In this document: in pieces, positions 25,098-32,533 of the stretch
How positions within the stretch are numbered: position 1 is the first letter of the stretch
Layout: each line of letters starts with the position of its first letter
Source: DASPKM01 sp035628135
Lineage (GTDB): Bacteria; Bacteroidota; Bacteroidia; Chitinophagales; Chitinophagaceae
Assembly: GCA_035628135.1 (NCBI GenBank)
Contig: DASPKM010000006.1
Coordinates: 62,001-126,000, forward strand
Direction of reading: 5' to 3'
DNA: 64,000 nucleotides
The notes under the pieces: generated by a model
Told to the model about the DNA's origin: nothing
Seen by the model: only the letters and a program-made list of their open reading frames with translations
Database searches by the model: none
Position numbers and translations under genes: made by a program

Positions 25098-26159
25098 TCA
25101 AATTATACTATCCAGCATCTTGTCGTACTTTCTCGTTTCCCTGAACATGCGCAGGCCCTCCTTCATGCTCATATAGGGAATGCCTTTGGCATGGTTGCGG
25201 CGACTGATGCGCCAAAGGATCAACCAATGCCGCACGATCAATCTCCAGGCGTCGAAGATGCTGTATTTGGGGTCATACATATGGGTAGGCTCGCTGCCTG
25301 CCCCATTCAATTCTATAATGGAAAAATCCTTGCCTTGTTTTAAATTCTCTAAAGAACGGTAACGTATGTCGAGGCGGCCGTAATAAAATCCCGGCACCCG
25401 CTGGCAAATCTTGTCAATAACAGCCACCAATCGCTCATCGGCCCAATGCGTATAGTCCATGAACATGGCTCCCCTGGCATGGTTGCCGTAGGGCACCAGT
25501 ACCCGCTCTTCCCCTTCTCGCAATACTTCCTGCAACCCATTTCCGAGCATTTCCTGCAAGGCCGGTATTTGCAGAATGTACCGCTTTTCTTTCAACAGCA
25601 ATTCCTCGATGGTGGACCGCCCATCGCCGCGCACCTGCAGGAAATGCTTGCCCACTATGCCGGAAATATGCCCTCGCGCCTCATCGGGATAACGGTAATA
25701 AAAAATACCTACCTCCTCCTCGAAGGGCACAAAGGATTGCACCAGCATATCGAAAGGAAATTGTTGTATGTACGATAACAGTTCCTGCTCGGTATTCACT
25801 TTCTTGACCCCCCTGCCCTTGCCCCCGATATCTGGCTTAACGATCAGCGGGTACTCCAGCGACGCATCGTTTATTTTTTGTACGATGGATGACGCCGCTT
25901 CGCCGGGTGGCACCAAAATGGTACGCGGGTAATATTCCGGCGGCATGATTTCGTAGATCTTTTTCTTCGACTCCAGTAAAAAACCGCCATGCTCGATGGT
26001 AGGATTGGATGCGGAGAAGAAAAACAATGAGCGCACCCTTAAACAAAGCAACAACCATATCGGGTACACCCAGATGTAAACGGTATGAAAGCTCCAATAC
26101 TCCCAGTTAAACAATCGAATGAAAAACGGCCGGTGTAATAAACGCTGCCAACGGCTCAT
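25098..26159 (-). CDS. ATP-grasp ligase, D-Ala-D-Ala ligase-like
   Basis: A 353-residue protein. Residues about 25-50 are hydrophobic (HTVYIWVYPIWLLLCLRVRS), suggesting a membrane association. The ATP-grasp fold follows: YPLIVKPDIGGKGRGVKKVN (strand, lysine and glycine loop), MLVQSFVPFEEEVGIFYY (specificity segment), a central RGDGRSTIEELL loop as in cyanophycin synthetase-like ligases, GRLDIRY and FSIIELNGAGSEPTHMYDP (metal-binding E and N). It forms an amide or peptide bond with an unknown amino substrate. The start overlaps the NRDE gene by four bases. Confidence 0.85.
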   Translation of the reverse strand: MSRWQRLLHRPFFIRLFNWEYWSFHTVYIWVYPIWLLLCLRVRSLFFFSASNPTIEHGGFLLESKKKIYEIMPPEYYPRTILVPPGEAASSIVQKINDASLEYPLIVKPDIGGKGRGVKKVNTEQELLSYIQQFPFDMLVQSFVPFEEEVGIFYYRYPDEARGHISGIVGKHFLQVRGDGRSTIEELLLKEKRYILQIPALQEMLGNGLQEVLREGEERVLVPYGNHARGAMFMDYTHWADERLVAVIDKICQRVPGFYYGRLDIRYRSLENLKQGKDFSIIELNGAGSEPTHMYDPKYSIFDAWRLIVRHWLILWRISRRNHAKGIPYMSMKEGLRMFRETRKYDKMLDSII

Positions 26160-26887
26160 GCTTTTGCCAGGCTTGAATGTATAAAAACGATTTCTTCCTG
26201 CGAGCGCAGTTTATTGTTAAGGTCGACGTAAGTAAGGTTGGCCTTACCCTTACGTATAACCGCGGATGTAACGCTTACGGTAAACACTTTCCCATCTCGG
26301 TTCATCATAAGATCGTTGTGCGCGTCCCCATCGCCGGTAAACTGGTGAAAATGCAAAATGTCTTCCTGCCCCGGCATTGTGTGCTGTTGCAACCAATCGG
26401 CAAACCATTGCTTTCTTTTAGCGATCACCTGCTCATCGTACAAGGTAACCGAAGACCAGATGTGCGGCTGCTCCCTGTCCATCTCCTTTGCATGCCTGCG
26501 CGAACCGTCCCACCGGCATTCGAACAGCCTGCCATCGTCCCATATGATGGCGGTAAAAGGCTCGATGTTTTCCAGTGAAGTGTTTTGAAAGGCTACACGC
26601 GGCGAAGCGGAATCCAGGAGGTCTAATAAGACCAGTCCGCGGCTCCTGCGGTATGGCGGCGCCGGCTCATGCCTAACAAACCCACCGTTGAGAAATATCA
26701 CTGCGTTGCCGTTTTCATGCACGGCAAACCAGGTGCCCCCGGCATCGCCATCTTTTGGGAACAGGATATTGCCGGTAGTAAAAGCATGTCTTGCAGGCGC
26801 GTGAGCGGGCGAACGCCAGTGCTTTTCATCGCGGTTGGAAGTTAGAATAATATGTTCTTTGGCAGGAATAAAAGTTACTGTGCACAT
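26156..26887 (-). CDS. NRDE (TANGO2-like) family protein
   Basis: A 243-residue protein of the NRDE/TANGO2 family, named for the NRDE motif near the N-terminus (ILTSNRDEKHWR). The family starts MC: here C2 (MCTVTFIPA), the residue proposed to be an N-terminal nucleophile of an Ntn-hydrolase-like fold. GGTWFAVHENGNAVIFLNGG and RSRGLVLLDLLDS are other family blocks. An amidohydrolase role is plausible but not established. The gene overlaps DinB by 13 bases and the ATP-grasp gene by 4: the core of a tightly coupled operon. Confidence 0.9.
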   Translation of the reverse strand: MCTVTFIPAKEHIILTSNRDEKHWRSPAHAPARHAFTTGNILFPKDGDAGGTWFAVHENGNAVIFLNGGFVRHEPAPPYRRSRGLVLLDLLDSASPRVAFQNTSLENIEPFTAIIWDDGRLFECRWDGSRRHAKEMDREQPHIWSSVTLYDEQVIAKRKQWFADWLQQHTMPGQEDILHFHQFTGDGDAHNDLMMNRDGKVFTVSVTSAVIRKGKANLTYVDLNNKLRSQEEIVFIHSSLAKA

Positions 26888-27375
26888 TGTTGCCTGTACT
26901 TGATGGTAGAAGAGGCTACGCCAAACTCCTCGGGAATTTCAATATCCGAAACCTCTGTGATGCCTACCCGAATCAATGCCATGTGATGAATAGTGTGCTC
27001 CAGGTTATATGCCACTTCGCGGTAAAAATTGGTAGCAAGCGTAATGGATGATGCAGCGTGCTCATCGTAGCAGGCTTCGAGCTGCAGGTCTTTATTGTCT
27101 TTGTTCAAACCCTGGTGAACTTCGCTCAGCAGGCCCGCCGCAAAATCCTTGTCGCTTTCAATGCGGACGTCGCGTTTACGCTGCTCATAATTCACAAGGC
27201 CACTGTCATATCCATTCTCCAGGCATTGAAACAATTCGATGATGTGACGAACATGCTGGCCGATTGTAGCATTGAAAAGCGTTTTACAGGGTTGCACGTA
27301 TTGATCCTGGCTCAATTGATCCAGCGTTGCCGACAACTGTACAAATACATTATTTACAGCTTGTTGTAATTGCAT
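26875..27375 (-). CDS. DinB/YfiT-type metal-binding protein
   Basis: A 166-residue four-helix-bundle protein of the DinB superfamily. The metal-binding histidines sit in the first helix pair (TIGQHVRHIIELFQ) and in LEHTIHHMALIRVG. Relatives include bacillithiol S-transferases and maleylpyruvate isomerases, which are thiol-dependent. First gene of the four-gene operon with NRDE, ATP-grasp and LysE; its 3' end overlaps NRDE by 13 bases. The actual thiol cofactor or substrate is unknown. Confidence 0.85.
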   Translation of the reverse strand: MQLQQAVNNVFVQLSATLDQLSQDQYVQPCKTLFNATIGQHVRHIIELFQCLENGYDSGLVNYEQRKRDVRIESDKDFAAGLLSEVHQGLNKDNKDLQLEACYDEHAASSITLATNFYREVAYNLEHTIHHMALIRVGITEVSDIEIPEEFGVASSTIKYRQQCAQ

Positions 27376-27467
27376 CGTTCGGATTTAATGCTGCAAAATA
27401 AGGTTATTTCTTTTTTTGTAACAATTACACAGATAAAAAACTGTTGTTCCGGCCTCAACATACAAGC

Positions 27468-27869
27468 TCAAACGGCGTGAGTTTGCCTTATACCCAGCAA
27501 TTGCAGTATCCTTGCCCGGTAGATTAACAACAGGATAACCGAAGCGAGGAATACCGTTACCGCATAAATAAAAAGCAGTGGATCGCCGCTTACGTTAATG
27601 CCCAATTTTGTAAGATGAAAGAATATAGCGCCCGCCATCAAACCCAGTGCCAGCGTAGCGCCCCAGATCGCCGTACGTCCATTCAGCAACAGTATCGCCG
27701 CAATCAGTTCCAGCACGCCGGTCCCAACCCGGCCCCATGGCTCCATGCCCAGCCTGGTAAATATCCAAACCGATTCTTCGTGAGCGGTGAACTTGAAGTA
27801 CAATGTTTGCAACAGCAATACAGCTGCAATAAAGCGTAAAACAGTGGCCACGACGGCTTTTGTTTTCAT
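27468..27869 (-). CDS. DoxX family membrane protein
   Basis: A 133-residue protein with four membrane helices in DoxX order: ATVLRFIAAVLLLQTLYFKF, GVLELIAAILLL, TLALGLMAGAIFFHLTKLG and LFIYAVTVFLASVILLLIY. DoxX proteins are small quinone- or thiol-oxidation-linked membrane proteins of varied function. The start is the ATG at 27869; the upstream TTG adds only two codons. Divergent from the CCG-domain gene and 92 bases upstream of the DinB operon on the same strand. Confidence 0.85.
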   Translation of the reverse strand: MKTKAVVATVLRFIAAVLLLQTLYFKFTAHEESVWIFTRLGMEPWGRVGTGVLELIAAILLLNGRTAIWGATLALGLMAGAIFFHLTKLGINVSGDPLLFIYAVTVFLASVILLLIYRARILQLLGIRQTHAV

Positions 27870-27972
27870 GATCAACGTTTGTGCAATGTACGCGATGCGC
27901 TGGGGCTATGATGTCGGCTATACGACAAGATACGAAATTGTTCAACCACAAACGACAAACTGTAACAAACCG

Positions 27973-27980
27973 TATTTTTG
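27973..27980 (+). promoter_or_regulatory. Candidate -7 promoter element for the CCG gene
   Basis: TATTTTTG, a perfect TAnnTTTG, ends 16 bases before the ATG at 27997. This supports the start MHVPTMAEMM. The reading frame is open further upstream, so without the element the start would be ambiguous. Confidence 0.5.
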
Positions 27981-27996
27981 GCGCAAACATGAATGT

Positions 27997-28773
27997 ATGC
28001 ACGTTCCAACCATGGCAGAGATGATGGCAAGCGGAGAGTCTCCGGAAGTATTGTTTTGGGTAGGCTGCGCCGGCAGTTTCGACCAGCGGGCGCAAAAGAT
28101 CACCAAGGCCTTTGCCACCATTTTGTCAAAACTTGGCATTAAGTACGCAATTCTTGGAAAAGAGGAAATGTGCACCGGCGACCCCGTCCGGAGGGCCGGG
28201 AACGAATTCATGTTCCAAATGATGGCTTACCAGAATATACAGGTGCTGAACAACTACGGCATCAAAAAGATCGTAACCACCTGCCCCCATTGCTTTAATA
28301 TTTTTAAGAATGAGTACCCCGAGCTTGGTGGCACATACGAAGTAGTGCACCATACCACGCTGCTGCAGCAATTGATCAACGAAGGCCATATTCAACTGCA
28401 GGGCGGCGGCGCATTCAAAGGAAAGCGCATTACCTACCACGATAGTTGTTACCTCGGGCGCGCCAACAACATCTTCGAAGCGCCGCGTAAGGTATTGGAA
28501 GCCCTGGATGCGGAATTGGTAGAAATGAAACGCTGCCGTTCCACAGGGCTTTGTTGCGGAGCAGGAGGCGCCCAGATGTTCAAAGAAGAAGAAAAAGGAA
28601 CTACCCGCATCAACTGGGAACGTACCGAAGAAGCCATCGGCACCGGGGCCAATATCATCGCGGCCGCTTGCCCTTACTGCAATACCATGCTCACCGACGG
28701 TGTAAAAACAAAGGAAAAAGAAGAGACCGTACAAGTGCTGGATATAGCCGAGCTGGTGAACAGCGCGATGTAA
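27997..28773 (+). CDS. CCG-domain Fe-S protein (GlpC/LutA/HdrB-like)
   Basis: A 258-residue protein with two cysteine-rich CCG domains of the kind that bind non-cubane or 4Fe-4S clusters in heterodisulfide reductase B and lactate oxidation LutA. Domain 1 has FWVGCAGSFDQR, MCTGDPVRR and TTCPHCFNIF; domain 2 has DSCYLGR, GLCCGAGGAQMF and CPYCNTMLTDG. Its natural partner is the membrane 4Fe-4S protein at 22766-24091. The start MHVPTMAEMM is favoured by a TAnnTTTG element 16 bases upstream; a later ATG at 28012 is possible. Confidence 0.9.
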   Translation: MHVPTMAEMMASGESPEVLFWVGCAGSFDQRAQKITKAFATILSKLGIKYAILGKEEMCTGDPVRRAGNEFMFQMMAYQNIQVLNNYGIKKIVTTCPHCFNIFKNEYPELGGTYEVVHHTTLLQQLINEGHIQLQGGGAFKGKRITYHDSCYLGRANNIFEAPRKVLEALDAELVEMKRCRSTGLCCGAGGAQMFKEEEKGTTRINWERTEEAIGTGANIIAAACPYCNTMLTDGVKTKEKEETVQVLDIAELVNSAM

Positions 28774-28780
28774 TCAATCG

Positions 28781-28788
28781 TATCTTTG
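28781..28788 (+). promoter_or_regulatory. Candidate -7 element directly before an ATG
   Basis: TATCTTTG (TAnnTTTG) is separated by only four bases from the ATG at 28793. If used, the mRNA would be leaderless, giving the downstream gene expression independent of the CCG gene. Confidence 0.4.
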
Positions 28789-28792
28789 CCGC

Positions 28793-29302
28793 ATGAATTT
28801 ACATTATCACGATCTGCTGCCCACAACGTTCGATGCAGCCTCGAGGGTATGGATATACCAGAGCAGCAGGCTGTTCCTGATAAGCGAAGCGCTTGAGATT
28901 GAAGACATGTTGCATCAATTTGTACAACAGTGGGCCTCCCATGGAGCGCCCGTGAAAGGATACGCCAATTTATTTTTCGGGCAATTCATCATACTTATGG
29001 CCGATGAAACCGCTGAAGGTGTAAGCGGCTGCAGCACCGACAGCTCCGTCAGGCTTATCAAAGCCATTGAAAGCCGGTTCAATGTAAACATGTTCGACCG
29101 GCAAATGCTTGCATTTGTCGTCAGGGATAAAATACAATTGCTACCGTTGTCCCAGTTGAACTATGCGGTACAGAACAATTTCATATCACCCGATACGCTG
29201 TACTTTAATAACCTCGTTCAAACAAAAGCAGAGCTGGAAAATAACTGGATCATACCGGTGAAAGATAGCTGGCTGGCCAGAAAGATCACCATCACTGCAT
29301 AA
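28793..29302 (+). CDS. Conserved protein following the CCG Fe-S gene
   Basis: A 169-residue soluble protein of a Bacteroidota family sometimes labelled as an ABC transporter ATPase, but no Walker A (GxxxxGK) or signature motif is present, so that label is not supported here. Visible features are RVWIYQSSRLFLISEALEIE, PVKGYANLFFGQFIILMADE and a helical C-terminus ending DSWLARKITITA. Fold unknown. It lies 19 bases after the CCG gene and before a bidirectional terminator, so it probably serves the same electron-transfer system. Confidence 0.65.
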   Translation: MNLHYHDLLPTTFDAASRVWIYQSSRLFLISEALEIEDMLHQFVQQWASHGAPVKGYANLFFGQFIILMADETAEGVSGCSTDSSVRLIKAIESRFNVNMFDRQMLAFVVRDKIQLLPLSQLNYAVQNNFISPDTLYFNNLVQTKAELENNWIIPVKDSWLARKITITA

Positions 29303-29303
29303 C

Positions 29304-29331
29304 AAAAAAGGAATGCGGTCTGCATTCCTTT
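29304..29331. terminator. Bidirectional terminator
   Basis: Perfect 10-bp stem AAAGGAATGC/GCATTCCTTT with a 5-base loop (29307-29331), preceded by an A run and ending in TTT. It separates the plus-strand gene from the minus-strand tRNA. Confidence 0.88.
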
Positions 29332-29381
29332 AACACTTTGGTACGCCCCTTTACCCTCTTTCTCTCCTTTCCATACTCCTG

Positions 29382-29454
29382 AGCGGAAGACGGGACTCGA
29401 ACCCGCTGCCTACAGCTTGGGAAGCTGTCGCTCTACCAGGTGAGCTACTTCCGC
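29382..29454 (-). tRNA. tRNA-Gly (anticodon CCC)
   Basis: Read on the minus strand: acceptor stem GCGGAAG/CTTCCGC, D arm AGCTCACCTGGTAGAGCG, anticodon stem ACAGC/GCTGT with loop TTCCCAA giving anticodon CCC, and T arm GCGGG-TTCGAGT-CCCGT. Discriminator base U, as expected for bacterial tRNA-Gly. The CCA end is not encoded (CTTCCGC T followed by CAG), so it must be added. About 73 bases. No sign of an integrated element using it as an attachment site. Confidence 0.96.
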
Positions 29455-29502
29455 TTATGTTGGCCTGATGTATCCAACAAATACGGAATTAAAAAATTAC
29501 CG

Positions 29503-29880
29503 CTACACTTTCCGGGTAACGGTTCCAGCAAGGAAGATCAGGATGCCCAGGCCAATGTGCAGGAAATTATCTGCGCCATTCACATGCAAAAATCCCAATA
29601 CCTTGCCCATGCCATCGGCACCTATGGCAAAAAAGCCCAGTATACCGATCAACAGGTACACCACTCCAAAGAGCTTCATAAAGCCCGCTGCAGAGCGTGG
29701 TGACATCAACGCGATTAATACGAACAATGCGCCGCTGACAATGTGCACGTAATTATGCACGGTATCAGCATGAAAGATCGCATTGGCTGAAGTTCCCACA
29801 ATAGGGTTGTCGATAAATCCAAGTAGGCCCACGGCTATGAACACCACGCCGATGAGCAATGCGGCTGTTTTGGAAGTCAT
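29503..29880 (-). CDS. DUF4383 membrane protein
   Basis: A 125-residue protein with four membrane helices (TAALLIGVVFIAVGLLGFI, VHNYVHIVSGALFVLIAL, FMKLFGVVYLLIGILGFF, NFLHIGLGILIFLAGTV). Conserved histidines in HNYVHI and DNFLHIGLG mark the DUF4383 family, found in both Gram-positive and Gram-negative bacteria. No function known. It lies between the tRNA and the beta-barrel gene, all minus strand. Confidence 0.85.
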   Translation of the reverse strand: MTSKTAALLIGVVFIAVGLLGFIDNPIVGTSANAIFHADTVHNYVHIVSGALFVLIALMSPRSAAGFMKLFGVVYLLIGILGFFAIGADGMGKVLGFLHVNGADNFLHIGLGILIFLAGTVTRKV

Positions 29881-29932
29881 AGAAGGATGGTTTTAAGAGT
29901 TTCGGAAAAGTTACGACAAATTAAAACATCCG

Positions 29933-32353
29933 CTAAGCTTTCTTTGCCTCTTTAACCACCGGCTTCTTTTTAGGAGCATTGTTGAAATTATAGGCTACGG
30001 TAAACCTTATGTTCCTGGTTTGGGTAGAATTATAGGTTTCCACGTTGAAATTGGGTGCATAGGTATAGCTGCGGTTCTGCTGTTGCAGGAAGGGATCTAT
30101 CAGGTTGATGGTGATCACCAATTGTTTGTTCAGCCATTTGCGCTGGAATCCCAGGTTCATGCTTAGGTTGCTCCTTACCGTCCCCTGCGGATTGGCAAAG
30201 CGGTTGAAGGTAAAGCTGCTGGTGATGTTCCATACATCCTTTGGCGTAAAGCTGGAATTGAGGTTGGAAGTAAACGACCCACCGTTGCGGTATTTGTTCA
30301 CCGTGCGTTCCCTAAGCCCGTACTGGTTGTAGGTATAGCTGGCGCTGAAATTAATGCGCAGCTTGCGCGAAATGGTGTATCCCGACCAGGTGCTGGCCTC
30401 GTACTCCGTGCGGTTGTTGATATTCTCCCAGGTGATCTGTGTTTTTCCTTCGGGCAGCAGGCTGCGCAGCTGGCTGTAAATATCTTCGATGATGTTATAC
30501 CCTAATCCGAAGTTTACATAAAATTTCGGCTTGGTCTTGCCCGCTACCAGGTCGAATGTATGCGCCGTGGACGGCCGCAGGTAGGGATTGCCGAAGCGCA
30601 GGTTGTAAGGATCGCCATAGTCTATGCTTGGGTTCATTTCCCAGATGCCGGGCCTGCGGATGGTGCGGCGATAAGCGAGTGAAAGGTTCAGCTTATCCTT
30701 CCAGCTCCGGTTGATGTTGGCGAAAGGCAGAAAGGTCCAGTAATTGTTCACCACTCCACCCTTCGATTTATACAGGTCGAACTTTACCTGTGTATGCTCT
30801 GCATTGAGGCCCACGGTTGCGCTGAAACCTTCCGTGAACACCTGCCTCACTGAAAAACGCATATTGGTAATGGCCTGCCTGAACCGGAAATCATTGCTCA
30901 GCAGGTCGCTTTTAACCAGCACGCCATCAGGTTTTTTAAGGAAAGATGCGTTCAGCAACACATGGCTGCTGGTAAACTGATGGAATGCCCCCGATGATAA
31001 AAATGTTTTTTTGTTACCCAGCATTTTATCATAGCTGCCGCGGAAATTGTACCCATTGGTCCAGGTATCGTTCAACTGCTGCTGCGTGGAATCGTTGCCG
31101 GTAGGAGTATGATCATTGAATAAAAATTCCTGGTAAAAATACCGGTCATTCTGATTGTAACCGTAATTCATCGTACCGATAAGCCGCAACACCTCGCCGG
31201 GCTTCTTACCCTTATGGGTATACGTAATGCTAAGGTTTGGATTGATGTTTTTGCCCTGGCTCCGGATATTGCGCTGGCTAAGCCGCCACACTTCTCCAAA
31301 GCGGTTGATGTTGGTATACTCGTTCTGGCTGCGGTTGCGGAAAACATTCTCATTAAATTGCAGCACTACATTCAGCGCATTGCGCTTGTTCAGTTCATAA
31401 TCGATGTTCAGCCTGGCATTGGGCCGTACGCTGAGGTTGCGGTAAGCAGAAGTAGTGTTGAACTGGTTGGTGGAATCGGCATAATTATTCTGCCGCTTCG
31501 AATACCCATTACCGGTAAAAGAGTTATATCCTGCCCCTGCGCTGAAATTGATCGCGAGCCCTTGCCTGCGATAAGAAAAATTGCCATTCAGGCTTGTTTC
31601 GCCGCGGGTGCCGCCCGAAACCTGTACCCTGCCGCTGATGCCCACCTTGCCTTTCCTGGTAACTATATTGATGACCCCGCCCTGTTCGTTTGCATACTGC
31701 GGAGGCGGATTGGTCATTACTTCTATGCGTTCGATCATGCTTCCCGACATGGACTCCAGCATGTCCTGCAATTGTTGCTGGTTCAGCTCAACGGGTTTAT
31801 CGTCTACCAGTATTTTAGGTTCCTTTCCTTTCAGCAATACTTTTCCATTGGCATCGGTGGTCACCAGCGGAACGTTCTTCAGCAGGTCGCTGGCGGTGGA
31901 GCCCGCGCTTAGTGGCGATTCCGCGGCATTGAACGTGATATTGCCATCTTTGCTTTGAATGAGCGGTTTTTCGGCATACACAATTACTTCGTCCAGCTGG
32001 TCGCCCATGCTTAATTTGAGGACAAGATCGTTCAGGCTGAAATCGTACCGCTCTGCGCGCACGTGTATGCTGTCGATCACCAAGGGCTTAAAGCCTATGT
32101 AAGATATTTTGAGCCGGTAATAACCGTGGCCGAGGCTTGAAAAAGAGAAGCTTCCATCTTTATCGGAAACAAGTGATCTTTTTTTAAGGGAATCGGAAAA
32201 GGGCTGTAATTCAATCGAGGCATCTCCTACCGCCTTTCCTTTTTCGTCCAGCACATTGCCGGCAATGATGCCGGGCGGGTTGCCCTGGCCAAATAGAGCG
32301 GGGCTTACAAGGAGCATGAACAGGAATAGGGGTATAAAATTTCTCAATCTCAA
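29933..32353 (-). CDS. Outer-membrane beta-barrel receptor with CarboxypepD-like N-terminal domain
   Basis: A TonB-dependent-receptor-like protein of about 806 residues. After the signal peptide comes a carboxypeptidase-regulatory-like beta sandwich (GIIAGNVLDEKGKAVGDASI...), then a plug-like domain (EVIVYAEKPLIQ..., IERIEVMTNPPPQYANEQGG) and an OMP_b-brl_3-type barrel. The lysine-rich tail (KKKPVVKEAKKA) follows the last strand. No SusD partner is next to it, so the substrate is unknown. The start is uncertain: TTG at 32353 gives MRLRNFIPLFLFMLLVSPALFGQ as two short pieces of one signal peptide; an ATG at 32317 would leave too short a leader. Confidence 0.87.
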   Translation of the reverse strand: MRLRNFIPLFLFMLLVSPALFGQGNPPGIIAGNVLDEKGKAVGDASIELQPFSDSLKKRSLVSDKDGSFSFSSLGHGYYRLKISYIGFKPLVIDSIHVRAERYDFSLNDLVLKLSMGDQLDEVIVYAEKPLIQSKDGNITFNAAESPLSAGSTASDLLKNVPLVTTDANGKVLLKGKEPKILVDDKPVELNQQQLQDMLESMSGSMIERIEVMTNPPPQYANEQGGVINIVTRKGKVGISGRVQVSGGTRGETSLNGNFSYRRQGLAINFSAGAGYNSFTGNGYSKRQNNYADSTNQFNTTSAYRNLSVRPNARLNIDYELNKRNALNVVLQFNENVFRNRSQNEYTNINRFGEVWRLSQRNIRSQGKNINPNLSITYTHKGKKPGEVLRLIGTMNYGYNQNDRYFYQEFLFNDHTPTGNDSTQQQLNDTWTNGYNFRGSYDKMLGNKKTFLSSGAFHQFTSSHVLLNASFLKKPDGVLVKSDLLSNDFRFRQAITNMRFSVRQVFTEGFSATVGLNAEHTQVKFDLYKSKGGVVNNYWTFLPFANINRSWKDKLNLSLAYRRTIRRPGIWEMNPSIDYGDPYNLRFGNPYLRPSTAHTFDLVAGKTKPKFYVNFGLGYNIIEDIYSQLRSLLPEGKTQITWENINNRTEYEASTWSGYTISRKLRINFSASYTYNQYGLRERTVNKYRNGGSFTSNLNSSFTPKDVWNITSSFTFNRFANPQGTVRSNLSMNLGFQRKWLNKQLVITINLIDPFLQQQNRSYTYAPNFNVETYNSTQTRNIRFTVAYNFNNAPKKKPVVKEAKKA

Positions 32354-32363
32354 TGAATTAGGA

Positions 32364-32371
32364 CAAAGATA
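32364..32371 (-). promoter_or_regulatory. Candidate -7 element for the receptor gene
   Basis: TATCTTTG on the minus strand ends ten bases before the TTG start proposed at 32353. It argues that longer upstream readings (to 32518) are not translated. Confidence 0.45.
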
Positions 32372-32500
32372 AATTTTATGTACGCATGTGAAGGGGTGAA
32401 AATGTGAAGATGTTGTAAATGGAATACAGACCGGATAGCTGGCGCCTATTACTACATTTTCAGGTCCGTTTGCTAGCTGCCAATCTGTCACAAATTTCCG

Positions 32501-32508
32501 TATCTTTG
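32501..32508 (+). promoter_or_regulatory. Candidate -7 element for miaB
   Basis: TATCTTTG ends 25 bases before the miaB ATG at 32534. A TTTG lies at 32469-32472 but 28 bases upstream, longer than the usual 17-23 spacing. Confidence 0.5.
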
Positions 32509-32533
32509 CGAGCCCCAAAATTCAGGAAAGAAC

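Noticed and set aside
28126..28734. 202-codon minus-strand frame
   Set aside because: Antisense of the CCG protein; cysteine motifs only make sense on the plus strand.
28793..29302. ABC transporter ATPase label
   Set aside because: Walker A and signature motifs are absent; the name in related genomes appears to be carried over by annotation transfer.
29382..29454. tRNA as phage or island attachment site
   Set aside because: No integrase or direct repeat of the tRNA 3' end was seen in the flanks.
32354..32518. Extended N-terminus of the receptor gene back to 32518
   Set aside because: The extra 55 residues contain no signal peptide and cross the TATCTTTG element; the TTG at 32353 gives a signal-sequence start.
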